Part shown: in pieces, positions 1 through 12,020 of the stretch
Layout: each line of letters opens with the position of its first letter
Position numbering within the stretch: position 1 is the first letter of the stretch
Assembly: GCA_946811695.1 (NCBI GenBank)
Contig: OX328131.1
Coordinates: 13,570,017 to 13,634,016 of the forward strand
DNA from: Gonocerus acuteangulatus
Lineage: Eukaryota > Arthropoda > Insecta > Hemiptera > Coreidae
Length of the DNA: 64,000 nucleotides
Direction: 5' to 3'
The notes under the pieces: generated by a model
The model's input: only the letters and a program-made list of their open reading frames with translations
Told to the model about the DNA's origin: nothing
Databases searched by the model: none
Translations under genes and position numbers: made by a program

Positions 1-548
1 ATCGATCGTAACAAGGCTACTTTAATCTGAATAAAAACTGATTATGTTTCGTTTAGGACCACGGAAGGCTTTAAGAGGTCAGGCAAGGAGAACTTTGCCA
101 AGGCTAAAGCTAAAAACAATTTAAGCTATAGCCTGTTCAAATAGATAGAATAGTTGGAGGGAAAAGGGCGTGGCCTATATTCCCCGTGCAAGAAATCGTC
201 AATAAAAGTTCTAAGTTTTTTTTTTTTTTTTTTTGTTTTTTTTTTGCATCCACTACTGTGAGTGGTCATTAGAACCACTTTGGCTAAGTATTGATAAATA
301 TTAGACACTATTTCATTTGTCTGGCCTTAATTTGCCATTTTTTTCATTAATAATAGTTGGCTTCTGAATAAAACTCTACTTTTGGGGAATATTATTTTGC
401 ACCTTTCCCTTATGCGCAGTACCTGGTGTTCCAAGGTATGTCCAGGAGACACATATTTATCTTCTTATCTACCCAAGAGGTACATTATAGCAAAATTTCA
501 GGGTGCATAAAACACTTCATGAAAAGTGCGTTGGCAGCTCTCGGTCTA
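1..548. other. AT-rich DNA, no gene seen
   Basis: No convincing reading frame or RNA gene. A T-rich tract near 217-245 produces a short lysine-rich reverse frame that I regard as spurious. Confidence 0.6.
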
Positions 549-722
549 TTAGCATAAATATGCTTTACCGATGACTAAACTGAAAACAAACGTTACGAAA
601 AAGTGTCCGCTGGCGTTCGCGCATGCGGGGTGGTCATGTACGAAAAAGAAGACTCTATGGTATACAGTACATTACATAGGTTTGTCGGGTAGACTTAAAG
701 CATATTTATGTTCCTGAATTTG
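549..722 (+). repeat. Dispersed repeat family R4, copy 1
   Basis: This stretch recurs near 58960-59160 and 60311-60465. The copies share, in order, a block containing GTGTCCGCTGGCGTTCGCGC, a CATGTACGAAAA block, GTACATTACATAGG and, in two copies, CATATTTATGTTCCTGAATT. This copy and the 58960 copy also share TAGCATAAATATGCTTTA upstream. I see no coding potential. It is a decayed interspersed repeat of unknown class; two of its copies abut the R2 family, so it may be part of a larger composite. Confidence 0.65.
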
Positions 723-2694
723 GCCTCTCAAAGCCTACTGTAGTCTTAAACGACACAGAATCAGTTTTTATAATGTTTTACGTATAATGCTGTTTCTTGA
801 AATGAGAGTTTGCAAATGCAACCGTCGCACAGTGTCACGAGTAAATGGGGTAAAAAATCAAAAATCGTATTTGTGTCTAGACTAGGATTATTATTTTTTT
901 CTGTTATTAAAAAAGTCGAACATAAGAGAAAAAAGAAGTTTTGACTTAAGAAAATAATTTATTATTGTATAAACTTACATAAAATGTATATGGGAACTCA
1001 CGTATGCTATTTGCGAACTCATTATAATTATATAAAGAAATTTTCCTATTAAAAAAAACTGATTCCTTCTCAGAATCGCTTCATTGTAAGCAAATACTAT
1101 CATTTTTATTTTAAAATTAAGTATTATAAAACTTTTGCTTCAATTTTGTTTTCGATTTTGGAGCTAACTTTACTTAAATTTTATTTATTTAAATTTCAAT
1201 TGTTACATATCTTACTTAAAGTTGACAAATATGGATCTGACGGGAGAAGAAGCATTTTGATTAAATCCATATTCGTATCAATACAAGAAGCAGTTAATGA
1301 AAGTCAATGGCATATACCATGAATAATGCTTCAGATATAATTCTCACAAATGTATGCAGTTTATTTCGGCATATTAATTGGTTTACAACTAAAAACCATT
1401 TTCTAAAGGGTGTCCTAATTGATTATTAATATTATCTCCAGTACAATAATAATGGTTCTTAATTTTAGATTAAAAAATTTGGGGGCGGTTTTACCGTTGA
1501 TATTGGAACTAAAAAAAAACTTTGGAGTATCGATTAGTAAACCCATTTTCTCCTTGAAAAGTCCTAAGAAGTAAAATATATTCCGTCAGGAGATTTCGTC
1601 ACCGAACATGTCCGCAACTCGTCTCTTTCATGTAGAGTATGATGCTTCCACGAAACTTACTTGCGGTCTTCCACGTGAAGGACCTGGTTGATAATTATTT
1701 TGTCAACATTTTAATGTTTAATGTTTATAATCAGCCAATCTTCGAATTTTGTTTCTAATTTTCTTGAAAACCTGTAACAGCGATCCCAATTTTATTGAAT
1801 ATCCAGGCAAAAATATCTCAATCAATTTCTTATATTCTCCTTAACTTTATCCTAACATTCAGATAAATTATATTCTTGCAGGATTCTATCAAATAAAGCA
1901 TCGTATCTGGAGTTTTGTTCATTGCTGCTCCAGACGTCGATAAGATTTCATTGGTTATGAAATCTAAAAACCACAATATCTCTGTAAGAAGTAGCCGAAA
2001 GCAGGTAAACTAGGTATCAAAATAATCGTGAAGCAATGTACTATTTATGGCTAAAGTATGAAAAACCCGTTATTTTACGTTTTTTCTTAAATCCTTTCCA
2101 AAGTTGAAAAAATGATGAGAATTTCTTAAATGTTTAAAACACCATAACATCCCCTTTTTTGCACTGTTGGCCAAGATTAGTCAGCCAAAGAGTCACTTAG
2201 GACTGACACTTGAACATGTTAAAAGAAGAATGAAAATGTTCAAGTAATAAGATTGGAACATCCAAAGTAAATATTTACTAACCGAACCGGTTTTAATATT
2301 TGCATTAGTATCAACAATTGAAGTTAATCCTTAGCTTTTAGTCTTTGTAATTATGTTCTAATTTTGATGTTTCCTTTCTGTTCATTTTTCTTCAAACTTC
2401 ATTTTTCTTATTTTTGAACACTGTTCGTGAAACTGTGCATCGCGAATATTTACACGAAAACTCGCGCAAACGGAATTGAACTTTTCTGTCCATCTGAACA
2501 GGCTAAAGTATAAATGTATTACTTCTTGTCCTTTTAATGATCCACGGATTTTAATAGCACATGGATTTTATAGATAAATTATTATGCTTGCATTCTATAT
2601 ATATATATATATAAATAATCCCCCCAAATGAGGGCTTACAAAACCAAAAAATACCAAATAAATAAAAAATTAAAATGTAATAAAAAAAAAAAAA
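723..2694. other. AT-rich intergenic DNA
   Basis: No reading frame with family resemblance, no RNA gene and no clear inverted termini. A short (TA) run lies near 2597-2612. Confidence 0.5.
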
Positions 2695-3000
2695 ATGGAA
2701 GGGAAGCCGCAGTATGTGCTCGTACGGTAAGAATGGCTAGATAAGCGGATTAAATCCCAATTCCATTTTTCCTTCTTTTTTCTGATATGCGGGTGGGGAA
2801 GCTGAATATAGGCTGAAGGGCATGGAGCCCCCCATGGGAAATTTAATAGAAATTAGAGGTCTGGGCTCGGCCCCGCTTTTTCCCCAAGGTGGAAAAACTC
2901 ATATATAGAGAAAATGTAGATTTGTCTCTCGTTGCCCAATGAAATTCTCGTCAGCCCAGGCGGGCTTCGAACCCGAGGCCCCTTTCTCTGGAGCTAATGG
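2695..3000 (-). repeat. Possible tRNA-derived SINE
   Basis: On the minus strand near 2960-2976 is GGGTTCGAAGCCC, a perfect match to the RNA polymerase III B box core (GGTTCGANNCC). About 25 bases upstream is TAGCTCCAGAG, an acceptable A box. An intact tRNA cloverleaf is not apparent. The downstream minus-strand sequence lacks a clear A-tail, so the end is undefined. A Pol III SINE relic is the best explanation, but a chance B box is possible. Confidence 0.4.
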
Positions 3001-3664
3001 AAAAATGAAAGAAGTGGAAATGGTTTAAATCGCCATTTCGACTCCGAACGGAAGATGGGCTAAATGGCGCCGAAACGTGCGCGCCAAAAAGTTTTTCCCG
3101 CGCAATTCGGGCTTGGGCGTGGAGTGTGGTTATTTATAGGCCGTATTTTACAGGGGGGTTCCACAACCAACCCTTCTCCCCTAAATGCAAGGTCTTCCTG
3201 AACCGATGCTGTGGGTTTCAGGTTTTCTCTCCGACATTGTGCTTGCTTAGCGTTTCGTGAATTTGCTTTCCTTTCATGAAAAGCTTTTATAAATTTAGCT
3301 ACTGCCAGGTAAACAGTCGGAATAAAATCTTATAGAATGTTACAACATCAAATAAGATGAGTTTGGAACATTGCGTTCGAATATTAGTTTTTCCAAACAT
3401 TTTTATCAAAGTAGTTGTAATCCCATAACATCTAAAATAATTGGTTTTTAAACCAATTCACAGCCTTTGTCCGAAGAATAGATTTGTTCCTCGTCTGCCC
3501 CGGTGGATGAAATTTCATTAATTACACAATAATAATTCCTTATTTTGCTCTTTATTGTTTGGGTATTCTGATGCTTCTTCAGATGCAGGTAGGGCCACGT
3601 CTAGACAGCATGCAGGGGAAAACAAAGAATTATTGACGAATGGTGTGTTGTTAACCTTCCTCTT

Positions 3665-3885
3665 CGGATGGACCCTATGTACCGTTGACTGGTCAAGCAG
3701 TCGAGAGCGGATGGACCCTATGTACCGTTGACTGCTCCAGCAGTCGAGAGCGGGCGGTCCCTATGTACCGTTGACTTGTCTAGCAGTCGAGAGCGGATGG
3801 AACCTATGTTCCGTTGACTGCTCCAGCAGGCGAGAGCGGATGGACCCTATGTACCGTTGACTTGTATAGCAGAACAAGTCGAGAG
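3665..3885 (+). repeat. 43-bp tandem array with palindromic core
   Basis: Five units start at 3665, 3708, 3751, 3794 and 3837, so the period is exactly 43 bp. Each contains a version of GACTGCTCCAGCAGTC, a 7-bp stem around a 2-base centre; the second unit is perfect and the others carry one or more mismatches. A related set in reverse orientation lies at 24755-24895. The period is not a multiple of three, so the array is unlikely to code for protein. Confidence 0.85.
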
Positions 3886-4387
3886 CTTCTCCTATCTCTT
3901 GCATTTTTCGTTTTTAATTTTTTGACTTTAGAGATATCTAGCGTTTTCTTTGCTTATTTGGAACATTCTTGTCTTTTACTGGAGGTATTTGTCTGAGGTT
4001 TTTTTGTCGTGTAAGCTATTACAACTGGTTGTACTCCGAAGGAATAAGTTGTTGTTAAGTCCGTTGGTGCCGTGTCCAACGTCAAGCACAAAAAAAGGAG
4101 GATGGGAAACTTATTGGTGGAAGCCAGGCACACTATAACATTCTTCCGGTGGCCGTCGGTTCCCCCTATGGGGCGGCGGCTTTCTTTTAGAAAAAAAGAA
4201 AAGACATCAGCCCTACCCTGGCTAGAAAAGGCTGGTATCCTACAGATAACCCGTCCTATAATTCTTAGTAATAACCACGGACGTTAAAAATAAGTATCAT
4301 TTTTCAAAAAAGAGGAAAAAATTAGCATTTTTTAGATTTTCTTTTAGTTTTTTTAATAGTGTAGACACCACTGGACTTAGCGTGCAC
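3886..4387. other. No gene recognised
   Basis: Three short overlapping frames on the plus strand (3814-4287) cross the tandem array and flank with no recognisable motif; I treat them as chance frames. Confidence 0.4.
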
Positions 4388-4560
4388 TGAAGATTTTTAT
4401 CTTCTAGTGTCGTCGTTCGAGGGTCTGACGTGGGGTCCCAGATCGTCCCTTGGCACACCCAACCTTTAATTAGTTAATGGGTGCCTGCAAATGGAAAAAT
4501 CAGGCGGCCAGAGCATAGTACCGACCACCCTGTCTGCCTCTTTGTGCCCTTATAAATAAA
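4388..4560 (+). repeat. 5'-truncated copy of the SINE at 13601
   Basis: About 105 bases align with 13676-13780. Shared blocks include TTCTAGTGTCGTC, a ..TCCCAGA.CGTCC.. block and CCTTTAATTAGTTA. The copy lacks the tRNA-like head seen at 13601 and ends in an A/T-rich ATAAATAAATATAAA tail. Two independent copies with different flanks show that this is an interspersed retroposon rather than unique DNA. Confidence 0.65.
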
Positions 4561-5132
4561 TATAAAATTAATAGTAATAATATAAAAACTAATGTACAAA
4601 AAATGAAAGATCTAAAAGAATGAATGACCCGTAAGGCCGTCATGAATGATCAAATCTATAACATACTGCGGGAAGAATGATATCATATTGTTATTACGTT
4701 CAACATATATCTGGCAAAACAGGAATCTATATTATAGGAAAAGAGATATAGAGTCGCACGAATGAATATTGTATTTATGATGAAGAGATGATAGGTTGGG
4801 GGGATAGAATCGGTGTGATGGTTTCTGGGGGGGGGGTGAACTCTGACCTAGATTTAGTAATGTATCCGATACTGACTAATGTGTTTGTATCGGATACTGA
4901 CTAATGTATTCGTATCTACCTGACGGTATCGATGTATTCGTGCCTTTTGCATTCGGTGTATAATTCATTTTAAAATCCCCTCTTCCCAGATTGGCTGGCC
5001 TCTCTGATTGAGATGTGTGTGGAGTTGATTATTTCATGGAATTCTTGAGGAAATGTTCGGAACGAAATTCCACCGATGGGTCTCCTGGGAATTTTAGAAA
5101 CGAGTGGATGAATGAGTAAGGCATATTTATTG
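4561..5132. other. AT-rich DNA, no gene seen
   Basis: Contains a short direct duplication of a GTATCGGATACTGACTAATGT-like block around 4860-4910. No recognisable coding sequence. Confidence 0.4.
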
Positions 5133-5374
5133 TTAACCCATTAAGTAGCCAATTTTTATTTTTTGGAATTTTTTAATTCAAACAATCACTTAATTACTTA
5201 AATCAATTCCAACAATTACTTTCAGAAATATTAGCTGTCCTATATATAGGACGCTGCTCCATTTGGGATAAGTTACGGCAATATTACTGAAATGTAATAC
5301 ATAACAAATATGTTACTTATTTTAACATTTTTTTTGACATAAAATAGAATGGCTGAACATAATAATACATATAT

Positions 5375-5569
5375 TCAAATAAAATACCTATGTTCTAGGA
5401 TTGTAAACATTTTTTTATGATTGAAATTTTGGAAAACATTTTGTATTATATTGCATTTTGAGCAAAATGTCAAAGGTTTTCCTTTACAATTAGGAACTTG
5501 ACATCTCTGTTGCTTTTCTCTCTTCCGAATGAGTTGGTCCTTTCCGTCTAACCTCAAACTCTCCAACAC
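5375..5569 (-). pseudogene. piggyBac transposase C-terminal zinc ribbon fragment
   Basis: A 64-codon frame whose residues 22-39 read QRCQVPNCKGKPLTFCSK, followed by CNI. This gives a C-X5-C then C-X2-C arrangement preceded by a basic RKREKQQR stretch. It resembles the cysteine-rich C-terminal zinc ribbon of piggyBac-family transposases, which binds the element ends. The later histidines of a complete domain are only partly kept (FNHKKMF). The DDD catalytic domain expected between this and the 5711-5962 fragment is deleted; only about 140 bases separate them. No function is expected. Confidence 0.65.
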
Positions 5570-5710
5570 TTTGGCTCTGGAACTTCTTGAAGCTCCAGCA
5601 TCAAATGTGTCACCGCAATCATCCAGCGAATGTCCTTAAGGCCTTTATTTTCTTTTGGCCTTGCCTCCTATTTCACTAAAATTACAGATAACATCATATT
5701 TCTTCGGATA

Positions 5711-5962
5711 TCATTTTCCTTCCAATGTTTTGTTTTGGGGAAATCTTTTAATTTTTTTATTGAATACCTTATTTTTTTTTTTGGTGGCACGATTATTTAT
5801 AGGTTTCTCTTCTCCTGAGCTTGATGAGCTGAGACTTATATGATCTATGATACCTTGTGGTTGGTCATCCGGAAGATTTAGTTCAATATTGCCAGGAATA
5901 TCATGGACAAATGGTGGTCCCAGTTCTTCACCGTCTATTTCCTCTTGGTCCGTGTCTTCCAA
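5711..5962 (-). pseudogene. piggyBac transposase N-terminal fragment
   Basis: An 83-codon frame. It has an acidic N-terminus (MEDTDQEEIDGEELGPP), a serine run near residues 45-49 and a basic KKKNK segment near residues 61-67. Acidic N-terminal regions followed by a basic stretch just before the core are typical of PGBD-type transposases. The frame stops before any DDE-core motif, so it is a relic. It lies upstream, in minus-strand order, of the zinc-ribbon fragment at 5375-5569 inside the same TTAA-bounded element. Assignment leans on that context more than on the sequence itself. Confidence 0.6.
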
Positions 5963-6680
5963 GACATCTGGTGGTAATGCTAATATATCAGCTTTAATTT
6001 CTCCGAGAATAAATAGGCCACAGTATCCTCAATCGTATTGAAAACTGAAGGAATAGATGTATTCTACACATAGGAAAAATATAATCATAGTAGCAGTGTC
6101 CTATTTATAGGACAGTCGATTCAATTGCAAACAAAAATTAGATGAAAATATATTTTCAATAAACTATACCTTAGAATAATATTTTCAACAGTTCTAATTC
6201 AGAAAATGAAAGAAAAAAGTTACTTACCAATTTTTTAGTAGGAATAAGAGACAAAGAAAATAAGGAGTTAGGGAGCAGTTGTAGAACACTGCTTTATTAT
6301 TCCACAGCTTAGAGGATACTGAAAGAGTGAGGGCTTAAACTCTTAAAATGTCCTGATATGATTTGAGGGTTGAGGGAAGTTTCCCTGCACCTCCTAATCC
6401 TGTCAGGTCATAAACAGTGACTGTCCTATAAATAGGACGCTGCCACCTAATGGGTTAAAATAAATTACATAAAAAATATATGAATACTAAAAGCATTCGC
6501 ACTATATCCCCCTCAAATCCCACTAATTTCAGTACACACCCTATAGTTAGTACCGTCTGGTTAGTGTATCATCAATGTAAATGTGGGTTCAAGTAAGGCA
6601 TACACATATGTATAAAGTAAATAAATTCAAATTTTGTTTAATTGAATTTATCATATAAATAAATCAGCAGATCGAATACC

Positions 6681-6797
6681 TTAAATCAATATTTTAAGTC
6701 GGAATTAAATGCCTAATAAGATAATTGATGCATTAAATCAATATTTTAAGTCGGAATTAAATTCCTAATAAGATAATTGATGCATTAAATCGATATT
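6681..6797 (+). repeat. 52-bp tandem duplication
   Basis: Units begin TTAAATCAATATTTTAAGTC at 6681 and 6733, with a third partial unit at 6785. The two full units differ at few positions. Confidence 0.8.
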
Positions 6798-6920
6798 ATC
6801 GATAGAGGAACGATAGGTTGAGGGCAAGATATCGAAAAACAAAAAAAAATATTTTTTTCAAAAATAGATAACCTAACATTTTAATTGGGAGAAGAAAAAA
6901 TCATTCCGCTACATTTATCA

Positions 6921-7453
6921 GTGTCTCAATCGTCCGGCACATTAGTAAGATATTGTAGTCAGTGTCTCAATCCTCCGCCACATTAGTAAGATATTGTAGT
7001 CAGTGTCTCAATCGTCAGGCACATTAGTAAGATATTGTAGTCAGTGTCTCAATCATCCGCCACATTAGTAAGATATTGTAGTCAGTGTCTCAATCGTCCG
7101 CCACATTAGTAAGATATTGTAGTCAGTGTCTCAATCGTCCGCCACATTAGTAAGATATTGTAGTCAGTGTCTCAATCGTCCGGCACATTAGTAAGATATT
7201 GTAGTCAGTGTCTCAATCGTCCGGTACATTAGTAAGATATTGTAGTCAGTGTCTCAATCGTCCGCCACACTAGTAAGATATTGTAGTCAGTGTCTCAATC
7301 GTCCGGCACATTAGTAAGATATTGTAGTCAGTGTCTCAATCGTCCGCCACATTAGTAAGATATTGTAGTCAGTGTCTCAATCGTCCGCCACATTAGTAAG
7401 ATATTGTAGTCAGTGTCTCAATCGCCCGCCACATTAGTAAGATATTGTAGTCA
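6921..7453 (+). repeat. 41-bp tandem array, 13 exact-period units
   Basis: Thirteen units fill 533 bp with no insertion or deletion. Differences between units fall almost entirely within the short CGTCCGSCACAT block; the other ~30 positions are invariant. There are no unique spacers, so this is a minisatellite and not a CRISPR array. A strong hairpin follows directly at 7466-7515. Confidence 0.95.
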
Positions 7454-7465
7454 GTGCTTTACTCT

Positions 7466-7515
7466 GGCCGACTGATTTTACTTTTTGCAATTGACTCCAG
7501 TAAAATGTGTCGGCC
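7466..7515. other. Imperfect hairpin at the end of the 41-bp array
   Basis: GGCCGAC (7466-7472) pairs with GTCGGCC (7509-7515), and ATTTTACT (7475-7482) pairs with AGTAAAAT (7499-7506). A TG/GT internal mismatch separates the two stem segments and a 16-base loop closes the structure. It begins 13 bases after the last 41-bp unit. Its role is unknown. Confidence 0.7.
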
Positions 7516-8779
7516 TAGGGATGGTCTGGGCTTCCAATTTCGATCCTTGATCGACAGTAAAATAAGATAAAATTACAATTTAACCACGGGACTCCCTCTC
7601 CCATAGTTATTTAACATTTGCCTGAGCGAAATCAAAATTCATTAAACTAAAGATGAAATGTTTTGAGCGAATGTAGTTATTGGTTTGCGCGGTGAACTAA
7701 CTTTCTACATCCAGACTTTCTACATCCACACTAACTTCTGAATTCCATGAGCTTTGTGGAATACACCAGAGCTTTTCCAGATAATGTCATTAAATTCTGA
7801 GAAGTTATTTTCCCAATTTTGTCCGGCGCATTAGGGCTAAAGTGAAAATAAACCTGACCGAAGTTAGTCATATTCGTAAACTTAATTATACTGTGAATGT
7901 ATTTTCAGCCATAGACATAAATCAAAGCATATACCATATAATACTCATATGATATACTACAAATGAATTATTTATTTATGCTGACATACATGGAAGCCTT
8001 GTATGTATACCAGTTACACATGAACTGTCAAATACCTCCCACAACTAGTGGACAGATATTTTACATATTACATACAAATTCTGAGCGGCGGAAAAACAAT
8101 TCAAAATTTTTGTCATAAGTTTGATTATTATTGATGTTTATGTTTTGCGATTTTGATCGCTTCGCCAAAATCAGGTCACTACTCTCAAAGTCGGTTATTC
8201 AGGCTTCAAACAGAGCAAAAATGTATGTTTCACTGCAGGCTTTAGCTAAAACATTTTGGTTCACAGTTCCCAAAAATATCACAAAGCAATATTAATATTT
8301 TGGAGCCTTTTGTGCACCCTATGCAGGAATGAAACACTAGAGGTTGCACCCGTGAAGGTTTTTTTTTTCTAAATTCTTTAGATCTTGATCGACCTTACCT
8401 ACGAGATTCAAAAAATCTGATAGATACAATTTGTATCTACACACATATATACGTATTTGTGAAATCAAATTAATCATTATTAATTAATCCATTAATCATT
8501 ATTTATGGCTGCACTCCACCAAATAGCACCAACTTTCTTCGCAAACTAGTCTCTCCTTCGCATCACTAGCCAGCCTCTCGTTTTGTCTTATCTTCCGAAA
8601 TCCACTCCGTACATATGTTTGACCATATTTATCTTGAATGCGTGGGTTTTTTTTTCTGATCATGCGTTTGTTTGTTGCTTCTTTGAGCACAGTTAACTTA
8701 ATTTTATTGCATTACACGATAATTGTTTAAAAAATAAGATATATTTCTTTATTTATATGATTCTTTTTTTTTATGATAT
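7516..8779. other. AT-rich DNA, no gene seen
   Basis: No coding family recognised. Near 8340-8420 is a diverged version of the block GGTTGCACTCGTGAA..., also found near 16750, 46410, 50460 and, reversed, 60225. Confidence 0.4.
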
Positions 8780-9032
8780 CGCCCCTACCATGTAAAACTA
8801 TCGAATATGAAAATCACAGAAAAGTAGTGAAAGAACATATTCGATACATTGGCGAAGTAATATGTTGTAAAAATGTCTTATTCGGTACTTCATTTAATTC
8901 ACTTCCGACTATTCTAAAGGGTTTAGAGTTGCGACAATTTGTGACGAGCCGTATCGTCCAAAATCCAAGAGCGAAGTATCGAATCCGAAAAACGATATTT
9001 TTCATATTCGATAGTTTGACATGATAGGGACG
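8780..9032. mobile_element. MITE with ~33-bp terminal inverted repeats
   Basis: The left end, CGCCCCTACCATGTAAAACT (8780 on), and the right end read inward, CGTCCCTATCATGTCAAACT (from 9032), match over about 33 bases and continue ATCGAATATGAAAA on both sides. The body is about 250 bp. Open frames on both strands only reflect the inverted ends. No clear target-site duplication could be delimited, so the superfamily is undetermined. Confidence 0.8.
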
Positions 9033-11896
9033 ACATGCAGAAAGAGTAAGTTATTCAATGAATTAAGTAATGTTTCTTTACATTTTATTGTGTTAAGATA
9101 AGAGTAATTTGTTAATTTATTTTAACATACCCGGACTGAGTTCGGAAAGGTATAAAAAGGTCTGAGGGCTCATGTTCATGCATAAAGCTGGCATATTTTG
9201 ACAAGAATGTGACTATATTATCTACTGGAAATTCAAGGAGTCTGCTAGTTGATTAAGATACCGCTAGATGCCACATCTATCATAGACCTGGCAGCCGGTC
9301 ACGAGATGCGGGCCATTAAGGTAGAACTCGCAGGGGGGACTCTACTCGACCCTGGCTAGGTCCGTCTCCCGCTGGACGTCGGGCTTTGTATTTGCCTTCC
9401 ATGCTACCAACGGACCGACCAAGACGCATAAATGACCCAATAGTGGTTAAACATTAAAGAAAAACAAAGTTATTCACAATCACAGATCTGTGATAGCAGA
9501 AAATCGGGTAGCCCTGGGTGGATTTTATGAGATAATAACTTAGATATATGAACATTTTTTCGAGGCCTTTATTTTTCATTTTAGATGTACCACGTACTGG
9601 CTTATTTCAGCCAGAAGTGCAGGTATCTTGTGTGGCATGTTGCCAATTTTTAATGATTTTCAATGAACATAAGACATATTCACTGATTTATATTATATGA
9701 GGGTTGGCTCATTATTTAAAACATTTTATTGAATATGGATTTATTCATTGATTCAGTTATTCATTGACTGATTTTTTATTTTTTTTTTAATTAAACGAAT
9801 AATTGAGTATTTTTTTTCAACATTCATTATTTTATATATTTAAAATAACGTGGTTCATTGAAAAACAAACTCAGATTCTTTAAGTCCAGTAAACATTATG
9901 ACTTAAATAAATAATTTTCATTAAAAGTAAGAAACAGTTTAATGAACTTAGTAATTTTTATTAGAGAAGACTGTTAAAATAAAACACTTGTATTTAACGA
10001 AAAAATTCAGTCCAATAATTCAATTTAATTAAAAAAAAAATGTTTCATTCGAATAAATAACTTAATTGGAATAAAAATGTATTCATTAATAGAATGAAGT
10101 AACAGATTTGTTCATTATTCATTATTCTGAATGATTTTTGCCCAACACTGATAATAAGTGAGTGTATGAGCATTGCTTATAAAATGTTTAAGTAAATAAA
10201 AAGTAAAAAAAAATAATATAAAAATCAACCAACTGTATGAAAACAATATCTAAGAGAGAGATACAAGTTGTTCTGTAACTAAAGGGAAGCGACGGAGCCA
10301 GTAGAATTGAATGATCGTTAATGAACAAGAGGAAAGAGGCGGGGGGCAGGTGGTTCTGCTTAACCTCGTTACAAGCCGGTGTTTGTGTGGTTGTTCGTAT
10401 TTCCCCCGCCTAAACCGTTTTGGCGCCCAACAGCTGGGCCCTCTGCGCGCCCTCGGGCAATTAGTCATTCGCAACGTCACCGCTGACATAAGCAGACGGC
10501 ATGAAAGGGTTAACACGGTCTCGGAAATTGAACACAATTCTATTTTGGGGTATCCTGGTCGCTGGTGGCTTAAACTCGATGAAAACTATTTCTGTCCCGT
10601 TCAGGTAATGTTGAGTTGATGCGTTTTGAGATGTATGCAAAAAGCGCTTGACAAGATATGTCTGTTCAGTAGGGTTTACAAGAATTGTATCATTTTATCT
10701 CTTTAGAACCCCGATTATGACGTATGAATTTCCACACGATGACTCAATCTGAGGTGACGATGAGGTGTATTTCAGAATCTATAGGTCACTATTCAGTGCG
10801 GTCACCAGCAGAATCCGCCCACCCATAAACTATGCTATGAACAGAACGATTACAATTTTATTTTTTTTTAAAAAAATATCATATTTGAGCATTATTGGTT
10901 TAAAAAAGTGAAATAATAAAGAAGTTGCTAATTTTAAAACCACCTCCCTAATTAAGGGTTAACATTGGCGATCTATCCCTCAAAGCGGTGTGTTTTTTGT
11001 TGTCTGTGTCTTTTCGCTTGAAATAACTGTTTGTGTTTGTAAACTATAAGATATATTCTAAGTACGTGTTTGCAAATTCACGTGGAGCGAAAGGTTCCAC
11101 ACCAAATCCTAAAGTTTCAGCTTTTCGCCGATTGAAATTCCTCGCAAACGACGCCGTCGGCTGGTAATAGAATAGAGGAAGCAGTAAAAACTTCTTCTCA
11201 TTTTCTCCCTTTTGATGTGAGTGATGCGAAAGACGTGAGAGATAGTTCACGAGAGTTTGTCCCACTTTCAGGATACCCCGATAGGGGCACAGGGAAACAA
11301 TAGTTTGCTCGCTAGGGCGATAAAGGTGACTCCTGATGTGTGGAACTTGAATTAATGCTCTTTTTGAGGTGCTTCGCTATTTCGTAGGATGGGTTTCCAT
11401 CCCAACCCAAGAGATCAAACTCATTCTTCCCCAAAACAAACAGAAAAACCGCCTGAGGCTCAAGAAATCATAGCGAAGTCATCAATTATTTCTCTAAAGC
11501 AAACACAAAGTCACAAAGAACCTCAATACCTAAGAAAATTCTTCAGAAGATGTGTCGTGAATACAGCATCTGAATAATTTATAGAAATACAATAAAAACA
11601 TGAATATAATTGACTTTTTATGTTTGTAATCAAATTAGTAAACCATTAATTTTATTCCGGAGTAAAAACCAACTAATAAAGAGATATTGTTAAAAAAACA
11701 TGTTCCTCGTTACTTAGAGGTCTTGTCTACTGAATTTCGCTTTATGCTCTTCCTCTTTGCTCACTATTTAAGCTCACTAAATCGCCATCCCACATTGCCA
11801 CAATATTGAAACATAGGCTTATACAAGAAGATGCAATACAAAGAATAAAGTAAATAACTAGCAGAAGGGACTAGGCACTAGGGGGGGGGGGGGGGT
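9033..11896. other. No gene recognised; GC-richer island at 10270-10560
   Basis: Mostly AT-rich, with many scattered ATTCATT-type words at 9650-10150. A GC-richer stretch near 10270-10560 carries overlapping frames of about 100 codons on both strands, without recognisable motifs. An untested exon remains possible but I cannot support one. A run of 15 or more G lies near 11881. Confidence 0.35.
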
Positions 11897-12020
11897 AGTC
11901 TAGAGATGGTGGGTTCGTATCCCTCCTGCAGCAAGGATGTTTCTCATTTCAGGGCCAGCTTAGAAAATCCCGGGCTGCACCGAGGATTTCGGCGTTAATT
12001 GCCCAAATATAAAAAAAAAA
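11897..12020 (+). repeat. tRNA-derived SINE, 5'-truncated
   Basis: Contains TAGTCTAGAGATGGTGGG, then a B-box-like GGGTTCGTATCCC. It continues with a body shared with the minus-strand SINE at 17050-17220 (TTTCTCATTTCAGGG..., GCTGCACCGAGGAT) and ends in A10 at 12011-12020. Sharing body blocks with a second copy at an unrelated site supports a SINE family. Confidence 0.7.

Larger units (their letters stand above)
5133..6458 (-). mobile_element. piggyBac-like element, internally deleted
   Basis: The element is bounded by TTAA at 5133-5136 and TTAA at 6455-6458, the hallmark target of the piggyBac superfamily. Inverted ends begin TTAACCCATTAAGTAGCC on the left and TTAACCCATTAGGTGGCA on the right (read inward). 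A subterminal palindrome, GTCCTATATATAGGAC, occurs at 5234-5249; near-identical versions lie at 6100-6115 and 6423-6438. Minus-strand remnants of a piggyBac transposase (N-terminal acidic region, C-terminal zinc ribbon) lie inside, but the catalytic core is absent. At 1326 bp it is about half the length of autonomous elements, so it would need transposase in trans. Confidence 0.85.

Noticed and set aside
126..308. Lysine-rich 60-codon frame
   Set aside because: It comes from a T-rich tract read on the minus strand.
2962..2976. Possible intact tRNA gene near a perfect B box
   Set aside because: No acceptor, D and anticodon arms could be paired; it is reported only as SINE-like.
6921..7453. 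CRISPR-like regular repeats
   Set aside because: The units are contiguous without unique spacers and the setting is eukaryotic, so this is a minisatellite.
10311..10619. 102-codon frame in a GC-richer island
   Set aside because: A comparable frame lies on the opposite strand, no domain or splice evidence is visible, and I cannot support a gene.
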